Shown here one piece after another: positions 27,061 to 36,620 of a DNA stretch of 64,000 nt (position 1 is the first letter of the stretch; each line of letters starts with the position of its first letter). Under the pieces are notes generated by a model, which searched no databases, was not told the DNA's origin, and saw only the letters and a list, made by a program, of their open reading frames with translations. The position numbers and the translations under genes are program-made. This stretch comes from Bacteroidetes bacterium UBA1312 (GTDB taxonomy: Bacteria > Bacteroidota > Bacteroidia > Chitinophagales > Chitinophagaceae), in assembly GCA_002307135.1 (NCBI GenBank), contig DBTQ01000013.1, forward strand, positions 199,992 through 263,991. The letters are read 5' to 3'.

Positions 27061-28334
27061 TACCTAGACTTAGTCTTATAGAAAGAGACCGTGCTGCTAT
27101 TTGGCATCCATATACACAGGCTCATACTGCATCTTCGCCAATACCAATTATTAGCGGGAAGGGTAGCTATTTGTTTGACGAACAAGGTAAACGATATATC
27201 GATGCCATATCTTCATGGTGGGTCACCCTTCATGGTCATGCACATCCATACATAGCGGAGCAGGTCGGGCGCCAATTTGATAAACTGGAGCAGGTGATTT
27301 TTGCAGGTTTCACGCATTTGCCTGCTATTGAACTTGCCGAGCGATTGCTTAAAATATTACCTGTTGGGCAGGACAAAATATTTTACTCAGACAACGGATC
27401 TACGGCTGTGGAAGTAGCATTGAAAATGTGCTTGCAGTATTGGTATAATAAGGGTGCACCTCGAAAAAAAATATTGGCATTTGAACACGGTTATCATGGT
27501 GATACATTTGGTGCCATGGCAGTTAGCGGGAGGAGTGCGTGGACTGCCCCTTTTTCATCACTATTGTTTGATGTATTATACATTCCCGTGCCAACATTAG
27601 AAAATATTGAGGCCACCAAATTAGTAATTAAGCAGCACTGTCAGGATATTGCCTGCTTTATTTTTGAACCACTGGTGCAAGGTTCTGCGGGTATGCTGAT
27701 GCATAGTGTAGTGCAACTCGATGAGTTGCTTGTTCACTGTCGTAATTGCGATATCTTATTGATACAAGATGAAGTGTTTACTGGTTTTGGACGCACAGGT
27801 AAAATATTCGCGGCAGATCATCTTGTAACAAAACCAGATTTGGTTTGTCTTTCAAAAGGGCTTACCGGAGGGACTATGCCATTTGGTATTACAAGTTGTT
27901 GCAACCAAATATATGAAGCATTTCTTTCCGAAGATCTTTATAAGACACTATTCCACGGACATTCATTTACGGCTAATCCATTGGCATGTGTGGCTGCTTT
28001 AGCAAGTCTTGATCTTTTGGAAACGAAATATACACAAGATAATATCGGACGAATTGATGCACAACACAAAGGTTTTAGTGCGGAGATGAGCGATGAAAAG
28101 AAAATTCTCAATATAAGACAGTGCGGAACTATACTCGCTTTTGACTGGTACGACGGTAGTCACCCTTCTTATTTCAGCGCTTTAAGAAACAAGCTCTATC
28201 ATTATTTTTTGGATAGAGGCATTTTGCTTCGCCCTTTGGGTAATACGCTTTACCTTGTTCCTCCATATTGCACCAGCGAAGAAGACCTCAATTATATATA
28301 CGGAACAATTAAAGTGGCATTGACAGACCTCTAA
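27057..28334 (+). CDS. bioA: Adenosylmethionine--8-amino-7-oxononanoate transaminase
   Basis: A 425-residue class III aminotransferase that converts KAPA to DAPA with S-adenosylmethionine as amino donor. The PLP lysine is K267 (LSKGLTGG). ISSWWVTLHGHAHP, GSTAVEVALKM and DEVFTGFGRTG are the expected cofactor and substrate motifs; the WW pair is typical of BioA. It is the last gene of the operon and is followed by a small A/T stem. The order di-iron protein, F, D, B, A covers all steps from the pimeloyl thioester to biotin; no pimeloyl-ACP methyl ester genes are in the operon. Confidence 0.96.
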   Translation: MIPRLSLIERDRAAIWHPYTQAHTASSPIPIISGKGSYLFDEQGKRYIDAISSWWVTLHGHAHPYIAEQVGRQFDKLEQVIFAGFTHLPAIELAERLLKILPVGQDKIFYSDNGSTAVEVALKMCLQYWYNKGAPRKKILAFEHGYHGDTFGAMAVSGRSAWTAPFSSLLFDVLYIPVPTLENIEATKLVIKQHCQDIACFIFEPLVQGSAGMLMHSVVQLDELLVHCRNCDILLIQDEVFTGFGRTGKIFAADHLVTKPDLVCLSKGLTGGTMPFGITSCCNQIYEAFLSEDLYKTLFHGHSFTANPLACVAALASLDLLETKYTQDNIGRIDAQHKGFSAEMSDEKKILNIRQCGTILAFDWYDGSHPSYFSALRNKLYHYFLDRGILLRPLGNTLYLVPPYCTSEEDLNYIYGTIKVALTDL

Positions 28335-28377
28335 GAAATGGTTTGTAATAAGCTTTAACGTTGAAATGTTTCGAGCG

Positions 28378-28406
28378 ACTAAAAAAGCTTCGAGATCTTT
28401 TTTAGT
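28378..28406. terminator. A/T-rich hairpin between bioA and the CWC gene
   Basis: ACTAAAAAAG and CTTTTTTAGT form a perfect 10-bp stem with a 9-base loop, with T and A runs inside the arms. It covers the last codons of the minus-strand CWC gene and lies 43 bases after bioA. It could stop transcription both ways, weakly. Confidence 0.5.
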
Positions 28407-28621
28407 TGCTCTTGAAATAAATATTTGTGGTGTTCTTCTTTCATGGCTTGCATACAAGCGGCGCAAAGGCAATCCTCAAAAGAGTTACTTATAAAGTTTC
28501 GCTCTTGCTCATTTAATGTTATCGTGCTGCACTGACATAGAGATACAGAACCGACTTTGCACTCAAAAGGATTGTTGCAACGGGGGCAAAATTTTGTTTC
28601 GTGTTTAATCATTAGTGTCAC
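28379..28621 (-). CDS. Cysteine-rich CWC family protein
   Basis: An 80-residue protein with paired cysteines: FCPRCNNPFECK, LCQCS and DCLCAACM. This is the pattern of the Cys-rich CWC family, probably a small zinc-ribbon protein. It overlaps the start region of the upstream PP-loop ATPase gene by 17 bases on the same strand, so the two are co-transcribed. The function of the family is not known to me. Confidence 0.8.
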   Translation of the reverse strand: MTLMIKHETKFCPRCNNPFECKVGSVSLCQCSTITLNEQERNFISNSFEDCLCAACMQAMKEEHHKYLFQEQLKKISKLF

Positions 28622-29405
28622 CTTTAAATAAGTCGCAAAACCAAAATCCTATTTCATCTTGTTGCACATCAGTCGAATTCGTTTCTGAATTATTGGTTGG
28701 TGCTTTGTACGAACGATATACTTTTTCTCCTACTTCAAAATGAATTGGATATTTGAATATCGGGCCATCGAAACAAAACGTATGAAATTCACCATTTTCT
28801 CCACACGGATCTACATTTGACGGGAGGTCTCTAATAAAATTTTCATCAATAATTCTTCCCGCGAATGATGTGTCTAATAATTGGGCATTAATACAAACTA
28901 CAATAGCCTTAAATCCTAGTTCAATGAATTCTGTCAATAATTGTCGTGTGTCTCTTTCCCAAAGTGGGAAAACTGCTTTTATGTCGAAATTCGCTAATTG
29001 CTGTTCCCGATAAGCTCTTAAATCTTTGAGGAAAATATCCCCAAAAGCGGCATGGTTAAACTGTTGTTGCTTTAAAGACGAAACGCTTTGTCGCATCAGC
29101 AGTTCATACTCATTCATGGACGGTTCTTCCGGTAGTTCAATTGTGCTAAAGGGAATACTCAATGCTTCTATTTGTGCTTCCAACAATGATCTGCGAAGCC
29201 CATGCATACTCACCCTATTGTGTTGCTTGTTTATAGAAGTTAGTAAATGTTCTACAGAATAATTTTTGTCCTGCAATAAATAATACAAAGCAAGAGCCGC
29301 GTCTTTACCCGTGCTCCAATTGAAATATATTTTCTCTTTTTTGTGCAATTGCGGATAGTGGATTTTTAAAAAATGTTGATAGATTTTCAAAATGCTATCG
29401 CCCAT
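28605..29405 (-). CDS. PP-loop ATP pyrophosphatase (diphthine-ammonia-ligase-like)
   Basis: A 266-residue protein of the adenine-nucleotide alpha-hydrolase superfamily. The PP-loop is YFNWSTGKDAALALYYL, where the usual SGGKDS is STGKDA. Motifs HGLRRSLLEAQ, FGDIFLKDLRAYRE, FPLWERDT and CGENGEFHTFCFDGP match the Dph6/MJ0570-related group, which in archaea and eukaryotes amidates diphthine. Bacteria lack diphthamide, so the bacterial members have another, unassigned substrate. It is the upstream partner of the CWC gene, overlapping by 17 bases. Confidence 0.85.
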   Translation of the reverse strand: MGDSILKIYQHFLKIHYPQLHKKEKIYFNWSTGKDAALALYYLLQDKNYSVEHLLTSINKQHNRVSMHGLRRSLLEAQIEALSIPFSTIELPEEPSMNEYELLMRQSVSSLKQQQFNHAAFGDIFLKDLRAYREQQLANFDIKAVFPLWERDTRQLLTEFIELGFKAIVVCINAQLLDTSFAGRIIDENFIRDLPSNVDPCGENGEFHTFCFDGPIFKYPIHFEVGEKVYRSYKAPTNNSETNSTDVQQDEIGFWFCDLFKGDTND

Positions 29406-29661
29406 TTGGGGGCTTTAGTATTGAATCTTCGCAAGGTAGCATAAAATCAAAATAAGTAGATCAAGAACTATGAATAGCAATAAAAATTATTGAACTAAAA
29501 GAAGATAGCTCAATGTAATTAATCTTTCTGAAATAAGAATTGGACACTGTAGTTTACAAGAACAGTTGAAATTGTACTACTTGAGTTTATATGGCAAGTC
29601 TGGCGTTTATGATAAACCATTAATTAGCTATGCAATTTTAAATTCTAAAAAAAAATTTGGT

Positions 29662-29703
29662 TTACGAAAGTTGTCGTATATTTGTGTACGATAACTTTCG
29701 TAA
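29662..29703. promoter_or_regulatory. BlaI-type double operator around the -7 box
   Basis: Two 16-bp dyads, TACGAaagttgTCGTA (29663-29678) and TACGAtaacttTCGTA (29687-29702), together form a larger inverted repeat. TATATTTG at 29677-29684 between them matches the -7 box. Two repressor dimers would cover the promoter of the BlaI-like gene that starts at 29710. Confidence 0.8.
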
Positions 29704-29709
29704 TTGTTT

Positions 29710-30087
29710 ATGAAACAACCAATAAAACCAACAGAGTCTGAATTGGAAATCCTGAACATCCTTTGGACGGAAGGAGCCGCGACAGTAAGGACAGTTCATG
29801 AAAAGTTGGCGCTGACCAAAGATGCCGGTTATACCACAACACTTAAACTGATGCAGATCATGCTCGAAAAAAAATTGCTCAGTAGAGACGCGTCGAACAA
29901 AACACATGTATATACAGCTATCGTCAATCGCGAACAGACACAAGGGCAAATGGTTCAGCGGATGATAGAGACGATGTTCAACGGATCGGCCATGCAGCTA
30001 GTTATGCAAACATTGGGCAATCATAAAGCAAGTAAAGCAGAGCTGAATAAAATAAGAGCATATCTGGATGGAAAGGTGAAAAAATAA
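29710..30087 (+). CDS. BlaI/MecI-family transcriptional repressor
   Basis: A 125-residue winged-helix repressor (ATG at 29710; a TTG two codons earlier is unlikely). The sequence PTESELEILNILWTEGAATVRTVHEKL, then YTTTLKLMQIMLEKKLL, is the standard BlaI DNA-binding region, and the C-terminal helices dimerise. The next gene is an M56 metallopeptidase of the BlaR1 type, which in the characterised systems cleaves the repressor after a cell-wall signal. The operator at 29662-29703 indicates autorepression of the pair. Confidence 0.94.
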   Translation: MKQPIKPTESELEILNILWTEGAATVRTVHEKLALTKDAGYTTTLKLMQIMLEKKLLSRDASNKTHVYTAIVNREQTQGQMVQRMIETMFNGSAMQLVMQTLGNHKASKAELNKIRAYLDGKVKK

Positions 30088-30146
30088 ACGTTCTTGGAAT
30101 CAACGGTCCTCTATTATTTTAAATACTCATTCCTAAAACAATTGTT

Positions 30147-31538
30147 ATGAATATCTGGATTCAATCAATGTCATGGACACTAATCTATTCGTTGGGGCAG
30201 GGATTTGTGGTTTATATATCATTATGGTTTGCTCTGAAATTGATGCCGACTATTTCGGCCAATATTAAGTACCATTTGTCGTTGTCTGCGCTTACAATTT
30301 TGTTTGTATGGTTTGCAACTACTTGGTGGCAACAATTTCATGCTTTGCTATCGGTCCATGAACAGACACTTGTTGCGCAGGCAGGAAATACAAATACCAT
30401 TCAACAGCAATTACAGACCATCAGAATAATTGAACATTATGATAGTTATTCCTCTATAATGTCATCTGTAAATTTATTTCTTCCTTGGCTTTCGGTGTTT
30501 TACGTTATAGGTTTACTCTTTATGTTGCTGCGACTTTCGTCAGGGATGATGCAATTATTTTCGCTTCGAAAAAATGGCATTGCAGAACCAGATTCGGTAT
30601 TTAATGAATTATTGGGGTTATTAAAAAATAGACTTCATTTTGAAGGACATGTCCAATTGTTCATTTCTGCGAAAGCACAGGTACCTATGGTTATCGGTTT
30701 CTTAAAGCCTATGATAATAATGCCATGTGCAGTAATAACGCAACTGAGTATGGCGCAACTCGAAACGATTGTATTGCATGAACTGGCTCATATAAAACGA
30801 TATGATTACTTGGTCAACATCTTGCAAACAATTATCGAAACTATCCTATTTTTTAATCCATTCGTTTGGATGATATCAGTCATTATCCGTCGGGAACGAG
30901 AACATTGCTGCGATGATATAGTATTGGGACAAACTCCAGAACCTCTGCTTTATGCCACTGCACTTGCTACTTTGGCAAACCATCCCAACCACATTTCAAG
31001 ACTTTCTGTCGCGGCATCTGGGCAATCCGACTATTTATTTAATCGAATTAAACGCATTATGGAAATGAAAAATAATTCATTCAGTTACAGCAAGACAGTC
31101 GCTGCTATCCTTATTATGACAATCATTATATGCTCTGTTGTATGGCTTACACCTTCGTTTGCTCATGCTAAAAAAGACAGGCCTGTCGAGAAAACTACAG
31201 CTTTATCCAAACCTGTACAGAAAGGAGTATTCATAGCAAATAATCAGGAAGAAACTCAATTGGTTAAACAACTAATTGATGGGCATCTGGTCGATGAAGC
31301 AAAAGGGTTTGTCGTTGAAAAAAAGCAGAATAGACTTTACATAAACGGCCAACTGCAAACGGTTGAAATTGCTAATAAGTATTTGCAAACAATAAAAGGA
31401 CAAGCAATAAGAGTCGAAGTTTATCCTTTACAGGAAAGGATTAGACGGCATCCTGAAGCTGGTTTTTTGCAAATTATGATACCGATCCAGTCCTCTTCAT
31501 CTTGTGTCGATTATCAACCCAAAAAACCTGGTTGTTGA
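30147..31538 (+). CDS. M56/BlaR1-like membrane metallopeptidase
   Basis: A 463-residue membrane protein with several transmembrane segments in residues 1-330 and the zinc site H211-E212-LA-H215 (VLHELAHIKRYDY), followed by REREHCCDD, which supplies the third ligand. One more helix near 318-338 leads to an extracytoplasmic tail of about 125 residues that lacks a recognisable penicillin-binding domain. It therefore senses something other than, or besides, beta-lactams. It follows the BlaI-like repressor by 59 bases and presumably inactivates it by proteolysis. Confidence 0.93.
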   Translation: MNIWIQSMSWTLIYSLGQGFVVYISLWFALKLMPTISANIKYHLSLSALTILFVWFATTWWQQFHALLSVHEQTLVAQAGNTNTIQQQLQTIRIIEHYDSYSSIMSSVNLFLPWLSVFYVIGLLFMLLRLSSGMMQLFSLRKNGIAEPDSVFNELLGLLKNRLHFEGHVQLFISAKAQVPMVIGFLKPMIIMPCAVITQLSMAQLETIVLHELAHIKRYDYLVNILQTIIETILFFNPFVWMISVIIRREREHCCDDIVLGQTPEPLLYATALATLANHPNHISRLSVAASGQSDYLFNRIKRIMEMKNNSFSYSKTVAAILIMTIIICSVVWLTPSFAHAKKDRPVEKTTALSKPVQKGVFIANNQEETQLVKQLIDGHLVDEAKGFVVEKKQNRLYINGQLQTVEIANKYLQTIKGQAIRVEVYPLQERIRRHPEAGFLQIMIPIQSSSSCVDYQPKKPGC

Positions 31539-31629
31539 TATTGATCTGTAAGATTAGAGATATGAAAACTATGTTCTGTAAATATGGGACGGGTAATTTA
31601 TAACCTAATTACAAACTAATTATTGGAAC

Positions 31630-32058
31630 ATGAGAACAACTAAGATAATCTTTATATCCATTATAGCTATTATTATTGGAGCGTGTAGTTCCTCTAAAAA
31701 AAGTACACGATCAACTGTTTCTACTACTTCTGCGACAACCGATTTTTCAGCAAATCCTTATTGGCTTGTAAAACCGGCGAACGGAATTTATGCTCCCGGC
31801 AATGAGGAATTGACAGCAATTCAAACACAATACAAAGACGTAACGTTAGAGCAATTAAAAGAAGGTTATGCAATTTATGCGACTGGTGCGTGTATCAAAT
31901 GTCATGCGGCCATGAATATTTATGAACGCGGGGAAGTGCAATGGAAAGGCATTGTTGAAAATATGGCTCGGAAAGCCCAGCTTTCTGAACCGCAAAAAGA
32001 TGCGGTGTATAGATATGTTCTTTCCGTAAAGGCTGCAAACACGAAACAAACTAAATAG
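31630..32058 (+). CDS. Lipoprotein with a single CxxCH haem site
   Basis: A 142-residue lipoprotein: signal and lipobox IIGAC with the lipidated cysteine C19, a serine/threonine linker, then one haem c motif C88-IK-C91-H92 (YATGACIKCHAAMN). M111 is a possible axial ligand. It is likely a small membrane-anchored c-type cytochrome in the periplasm. It lies 91 bases after the M56 gene in the same direction and may belong to that operon; if so, it is the only visible candidate output. The fold assignment rests on the motif and size. Confidence 0.82.
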   Translation: MRTTKIIFISIIAIIIGACSSSKKSTRSTVSTTSATTDFSANPYWLVKPANGIYAPGNEELTAIQTQYKDVTLEQLKEGYAIYATGACIKCHAAMNIYERGEVQWKGIVENMARKAQLSEPQKDAVYRYVLSVKAANTKQTK

Positions 32059-32211
32059 TTTTCAGTTAGGCATCAAGCCAACACTTGAGTCGTCATTATC
32101 CTCAATGTGATACTTAGGGTAGGGTATTGTGTGCCTGGAGTATTGCTGAAATGAAGACTAAATTAATACTCCAGTATTTTAGGCTAATTTAAAAATTTAT
32201 TTTCGATATTG

Positions 32212-33324
32212 TTATTTAGATGTTTTAGCTGAAAAATTGGTGAATGACTTTCCATCGTAACGGCATAATCCTGTATTTCTTGTGCCGAACCAAATGTTTC
32301 CGGACCTGTCTTTTACAATGCTAAAAACTGAATAATTACTCAACCCATCTTTAGTTGTGAAATTGGTAAAAGTTTTACCATCATAACGCCACACTCCGCC
32401 CATTGTTTCCCTTCTTGTCATATCCTCAGCTTCGGTTCCAAACCAAATATTACCCATTTTATCTTCCGCTATAGAGGTAACGCAACATGAGTCAAATATC
32501 CCATTTTGCAAAACATTCGTGAAGGTTTTTCCGTTATAAAGGCACGTGCCTTTACTCCTTCTGCCTACCCAAATGTTCCCGTTTTTATCTTCTAAAAGAC
32601 CAGCAAACCATACCTCACCATTGGGTTTGAAATTGGTTACGGATTTGCCGTCGTAGCGGCATACACCCTCAAACCATGTAGTAAACCAGATGTTCCCATT
32701 TTTATCTTCTAACATGGATTGTACCATATTGAGATGAAGACCATTGGTATTTACTACATTGTCATTATCTAAAAAATGTGTGAAGTAGGAACCATTATAG
32801 CAATAGACGCCTTTACTTGTACCTACCCAAATTTTTCCATTTTTATCCTGTAACATACTCGATGGTGTATTCCTTGTGTTTTGATTATTATTGAGTTGGA
32901 AATAGCTGGCATTATTCATAGAGATTGGAATAATGGTAATAGTTTTCCCATCATAACGACTGATGCCTGCATCGCTGCCAAACCAAATGTTCCCTGTTTT
33001 ATCTTCTAAAATAGAACAAATAGTATTACTGCTCAGGCCATCTTTTGTAGTATAGTTGGTAAAGAATTTTCCATCATATCGATAAACTCCTTCGCCCCCA
33101 GTTCCAAACCAAAGGTTCCCTGATTTGTCCTGTAAACCACAACTGACAGCTGCATATTGGTTTGTGCCTTGTGTTTTTATAATGCTCAACGTTCCGGCTG
33201 TAGTTGTTTTTGACGTATTGACTACTTCCTTCAGTTGGATTTTGTTTTGTCCATTGCAGGAAGCAGCAAAAAATAATAATAGCGAAGTGACATAGGATGG
33301 ATATTTCAGGAGGTACTTTCTCAT
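32212..33324 (-). CDS. Two-component-propeller lipoprotein without kinase domain
   Basis: A 370-residue lipoprotein (lipobox ASC at about 23). Seven or so propeller repeats of the form EDKNGNIWFGT...YDGKTFTNF fill the whole protein, forming a beta-propeller like the sensor part of the hybrid kinases at 15970 and 41277. There is no transmembrane or kinase part after the propeller; it ends at residue 370 after the last blade. It is probably a surface or periplasmic binding protein. A separate signalling partner is not adjacent. Confidence 0.88.
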   Translation of the reverse strand: MRKYLLKYPSYVTSLLLFFAASCNGQNKIQLKEVVNTSKTTTAGTLSIIKTQGTNQYAAVSCGLQDKSGNLWFGTGGEGVYRYDGKFFTNYTTKDGLSSNTICSILEDKTGNIWFGSDAGISRYDGKTITIIPISMNNASYFQLNNNQNTRNTPSSMLQDKNGKIWVGTSKGVYCYNGSYFTHFLDNDNVVNTNGLHLNMVQSMLEDKNGNIWFTTWFEGVCRYDGKSVTNFKPNGEVWFAGLLEDKNGNIWVGRRSKGTCLYNGKTFTNVLQNGIFDSCCVTSIAEDKMGNIWFGTEAEDMTRRETMGGVWRYDGKTFTNFTTKDGLSNYSVFSIVKDRSGNIWFGTRNTGLCRYDGKSFTNFSAKTSK

Positions 33325-33659
33325 TGTGAAGTTTTTATTTTTTTAAAATAACTTGATATTTAGTTTGATGAGTTGCCAACGATGGAATAATATCCTGTAC
33401 GTTATGTGCCGACTTTAATATCTGTTACATACTTATCTACGAATTGATTCGTATTCAAATCTACGATAATATTCGTAAGTGTAGAAGGAATCTTTTAATA
33501 AGGGATAATTATGTTTTAGAATTATCCCAAACAAATAGAGTAGAATCCGTTCTTATTGTGAAATATGGTAAACTTTAACACCGGATACGTACTCCCTCAT
33601 CTCCATCCGTGATAGGTTTGAAATCCGTTTCGCTGAGACCTTGAAAGTAATAAGCTGAA
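33325..33659. other. Intergenic region with no recognised gene
   Basis: About 335 bases between two minus-strand genes. An open frame at 33553-33756 overlaps the serine hydrolase in another frame and is treated as a shadow. The part next to 33324 should carry the promoter of the propeller lipoprotein. Nothing else was identified. Confidence 0.4.
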
Positions 33660-34790
33660 TTATTCTTTCCACGATTGAGTATGAACAATCCGAATCATTT
33701 TCATGCCGAATAAGGTAATGTCTTTCGCAGTGTTGGATAAAACAATAATGCCACATTGTGCCTGCTTGTCAATAGCAATGAAAGATGCATAACCACCAGC
33801 TATCCCATTGTGCCATAATATATGTTTATTCCCTATGAACTTATCAATAGATGACGGCAGCATCCACCCCAATCCTGTTGCTCTATTTGTTTGTTGTGTG
33901 TGCGTTTTTAGCAAAGATGCTGAAACTGGTGAATGATGCGCGCCTAGATTAGCCCTAATGAAAGCGATCATATCCGTTGCATCGGACATGAAAGAGCCGG
34001 CACCAGTCAATACATGATCTTCCCAGATAGGATTGGGTGCGCCCGCTTCATTATAGCCTTGAGCAATTTTGGGCTGTTGTTTACTATCCGGAGTAATGAA
34101 TGTATTGTTCATCTGCAATTTGGAGAGTAATTTTTCCTTTACAAGATCTTCAAACTTTTTATTGGTTTTCAGTTCCATGATATGCCCTAATAAACCCATG
34201 CCAAAATTAGAATATTCAAATTTGCCTTCAGATTTCTTGCCTACGCAATCTTTCAAATAATCATACAAGTCTTGTGTCGAGAGGTTTTTGTATGGATTAT
34301 TTTCGTCTGTCATTTTAAGGATAAACGATTCCGGTAAGGCTGGGAAACCCGATGTATGTGTTGCCAACTGTCTTAATGTAGTCTTGCGAGCGATGGGCGG
34401 TAGCTCAACTTTATTTTTAAGTAAATCATAGATCTTTTCATCAAGATTTAGTGTCCCTTCATCGCAGAGTATTTGCAATACGCATGAGGTAAACAACTTG
34501 CTTGTAGATGCCAGCTCCATAATAGTTGTATTATTGGGTTGCAATCTTTCATCTTTTTTAATTGTGCCGTATCCTTTGACATAAGTTTTGCCGCCCTTAT
34601 ATATGCCGAGGACCAAGCCGTAGGCCACCCCGGATTGTATCAGCTTTTCAGCAGCAGTATCCACGTGACCTTGTAGGTTCTTCCTGTTCTTGATATTGTT
34701 CAGGCGATATTTGGCATAAACAAATAAAATAATGATACCCACCAAAATAACTAATAGAGCGATCACTATTATTTTCAGCATTATTTTCAT
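33660..34790 (-). CDS. Serine hydrolase of the class C beta-lactamase / PBP4* family
   Basis: A 376-residue protein with an N-terminal membrane anchor (residues about 4-26) and a beta-lactamase-fold domain. The active-site S95xxK98 lies in ELASTSKLF, Y193-S-N195 is the second motif (FEYSNFG), and HNGIAGGYASF takes the place of the third KTG motif. Such proteins include D-aminopeptidases, esterases and carboxypeptidases; true beta-lactamase activity is not implied. It faces the periplasm. It is monocistronic as far as visible. Confidence 0.9.
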   Translation of the reverse strand: MKIMLKIIVIALLVILVGIIILFVYAKYRLNNIKNRKNLQGHVDTAAEKLIQSGVAYGLVLGIYKGGKTYVKGYGTIKKDERLQPNNTTIMELASTSKLFTSCVLQILCDEGTLNLDEKIYDLLKNKVELPPIARKTTLRQLATHTSGFPALPESFILKMTDENNPYKNLSTQDLYDYLKDCVGKKSEGKFEYSNFGMGLLGHIMELKTNKKFEDLVKEKLLSKLQMNNTFITPDSKQQPKIAQGYNEAGAPNPIWEDHVLTGAGSFMSDATDMIAFIRANLGAHHSPVSASLLKTHTQQTNRATGLGWMLPSSIDKFIGNKHILWHNGIAGGYASFIAIDKQAQCGIIVLSNTAKDITLFGMKMIRIVHTQSWKE

Positions 34791-35086
34791 AATAAGTGTA
34801 AACGGGGATTTACAATATCGTTAATTAAAAAGGTATTAAAGTTGGGTTATGTAGTACAGGTTTTTATACTCTAATAGAGCTTATGTAATCGATGTTTTCA
34901 ATTAAAGCTATGGCATTACTGTATTATGCTTTGGATACCTAAATGGAAACCGGTTTTAGCTTAAAGCACAACATGCAAATATGGTCACACATGTATAATT
35001 ATAATTGAAAAATGCGAAATTAAGTTTTATTGATCTTGACATCACGTCTTGGCTATAGTCGTTTTTCCGGTAATAGTAATTAAAGG
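34791..35086. other. Intergenic region with no recognised gene
   Basis: About 300 AT-rich bases between the serine hydrolase and the thioredoxin-fold gene. It should contain the hydrolase promoter. No hairpin or repeat of note was found. Confidence 0.4.
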
Positions 35087-36511
35087 TTATTTTCTATGGT
35101 TTCTATCAAGTACAGCATCAAATTGTTGCAGACTTAAACTCTTGGCTATAATCCGCTTGTTTTCGTCCAGTAGGTACAGGGAGGGGATTTCATAAACATC
35201 ATAACGCTGGTGATAATTGACTTGTCCACTTTCAGCAATTGCCTTTGCAGCTGTATCAGATTGGTAGGCAAAAATCCAATCTTCGCTTAGCTTTTTATTT
35301 TTTATGAAATCCATCATTTCTTTATTCTGGGAGGTATTTATATTGACACTAAATATCTTTAGGTTTAGTTGGTGCCACTTCACCCTATATATGGAATCGA
35401 GTTGCGGTAGAAATTGCTGACAGTGGCTGCACGATGGATCCCAGAAAACGACAAACGTGTAGGAAGCTTGTACTGCATACAAAGATATAGGGGTTCTATT
35501 CATTAGCGTCAAATCGAGCGGTGGTGCATGGTCACCAACTTGATTAGCCATTAATGTATAAACCCTTTCATACAGCGTTTTTTTAGACTGCTCATTAAGA
35601 ATAGTGGTATCTCCCCTTAAATAATAATTTTGAAAAAGATACAGTAGTACCTTGTTTTGGCCTACATGAGTAGGATTGAGGTACATATTGGTGAATTTAA
35701 GTAATAGGTATGAATATATTTGTTTGCCAGTGCGAGTGTATAATAATATGGACTGCAACTGGTTAATAACAGAATCGGCATCCGGCGGCACAAAATATTT
35801 CAGGTAATCATTTAATTTCGATTCGAAATAGGGTATATACAATAGGCGGTCGTCTTTAAATGAAATGCCATCCCAATAATGTTTTAGGAAATAGCGTGTT
35901 GCATTGATAGAATCCTGCCTCGTTTTAATGACCATACCAGTGGGCAAAGCTGCAGGTTTTGCCAAGCGTAACAGTAAGGCTGCTAAAGAATTAGAATATT
36001 GAAGTAAAAAATGATCTCGATTAGAGGCGATACGCGCTTCTATGGTCGCTAATTGCTCCTTTAGCTTTATTGAATCATCTTTTGACATCACATGTTCCAG
36101 TTCCCGGTTTAGTGAAACAAGCTTGATTACGTGCTTACTGTTTTTGCGTAGCAAACGGATGAATAGATCATTTTCCACGGATCCTGTAATCTTATAGTCG
36201 GCCAGATGGGCAGTATCTGCTGTGATGCTGAAATGTTGCACAGAGTCAAGTAAAAATTGTATTAAAGTAATCTTATTGGGAGCAACAATGGAATAAAGAC
36301 CTTCAGGTAGTTTGGTGTTACTTTTAAATGAACCTTCACTATGGCTATCAAGCCAAGCGGAGTCGGCTATAAATTCAACTCCTGCTTGATAGCCGTGTAA
36401 ATAAGCCGTGCAATTTTTATATGGATTTATTTTTAAGCGGATATCCCTTGGGTATTGGGCCGATGCTGGCCAGGCCAGAAGCATAAAGAAAAGAAAACAT
36501 TCAAAGCGCAT
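35087..36511 (-). CDS. Thioredoxin-fold (TlpA-like) exported protein
   Basis: A 474-residue periplasmic protein. It has a signal peptide (MRFECFLFFMLLAWPASAQ), an N-terminal DUF4369-like beta domain (residues about 25-115, IRLKINPYKNCTAYLHGY), a helical middle region (DUF5106-like), and a C-terminal TlpA/AhpC-type thioredoxin fold with the redox pair CSHC (FWDPSCSHCQQF). Such proteins reduce or isomerise disulfides of exported proteins. It lies downstream of the exported-protein operon but is separated from it by a terminator. Confidence 0.88.
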   Translation of the reverse strand: MRFECFLFFMLLAWPASAQYPRDIRLKINPYKNCTAYLHGYQAGVEFIADSAWLDSHSEGSFKSNTKLPEGLYSIVAPNKITLIQFLLDSVQHFSITADTAHLADYKITGSVENDLFIRLLRKNSKHVIKLVSLNRELEHVMSKDDSIKLKEQLATIEARIASNRDHFLLQYSNSLAALLLRLAKPAALPTGMVIKTRQDSINATRYFLKHYWDGISFKDDRLLYIPYFESKLNDYLKYFVPPDADSVINQLQSILLYTRTGKQIYSYLLLKFTNMYLNPTHVGQNKVLLYLFQNYYLRGDTTILNEQSKKTLYERVYTLMANQVGDHAPPLDLTLMNRTPISLYAVQASYTFVVFWDPSCSHCQQFLPQLDSIYRVKWHQLNLKIFSVNINTSQNKEMMDFIKNKKLSEDWIFAYQSDTAAKAIAESGQVNYHQRYDVYEIPSLYLLDENKRIIAKSLSLQQFDAVLDRNHRK

Positions 36512-36564
36512 TTGTAGTATAAAATAGGTAAATTAAATACATTGAAGAATCTCGTACAAGAAAA

Positions 36565-36593
36565 TTACCCTTGCTAAAGATTAACAAGGGTAA
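36565..36593 (-). terminator. Terminator of the exported-protein operon
   Basis: TTACCCTTG (36565-36573) and CAAGGGTAA (36585-36593) form a perfect 9-bp stem with an 11-base loop. Read on the minus strand it is followed by a TTTTCTT run, 28 bases after the stop at 36621. Confidence 0.75.
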
Positions 36594-36620
36594 GCTATTA
36601 TAAAGCAATTGATTTAGCGA

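Noticed and set aside
28182..28472. Minus-strand 96-codon frame over the end of bioA
   Set aside because: Shadow of bioA and of the CWC gene in other frames.
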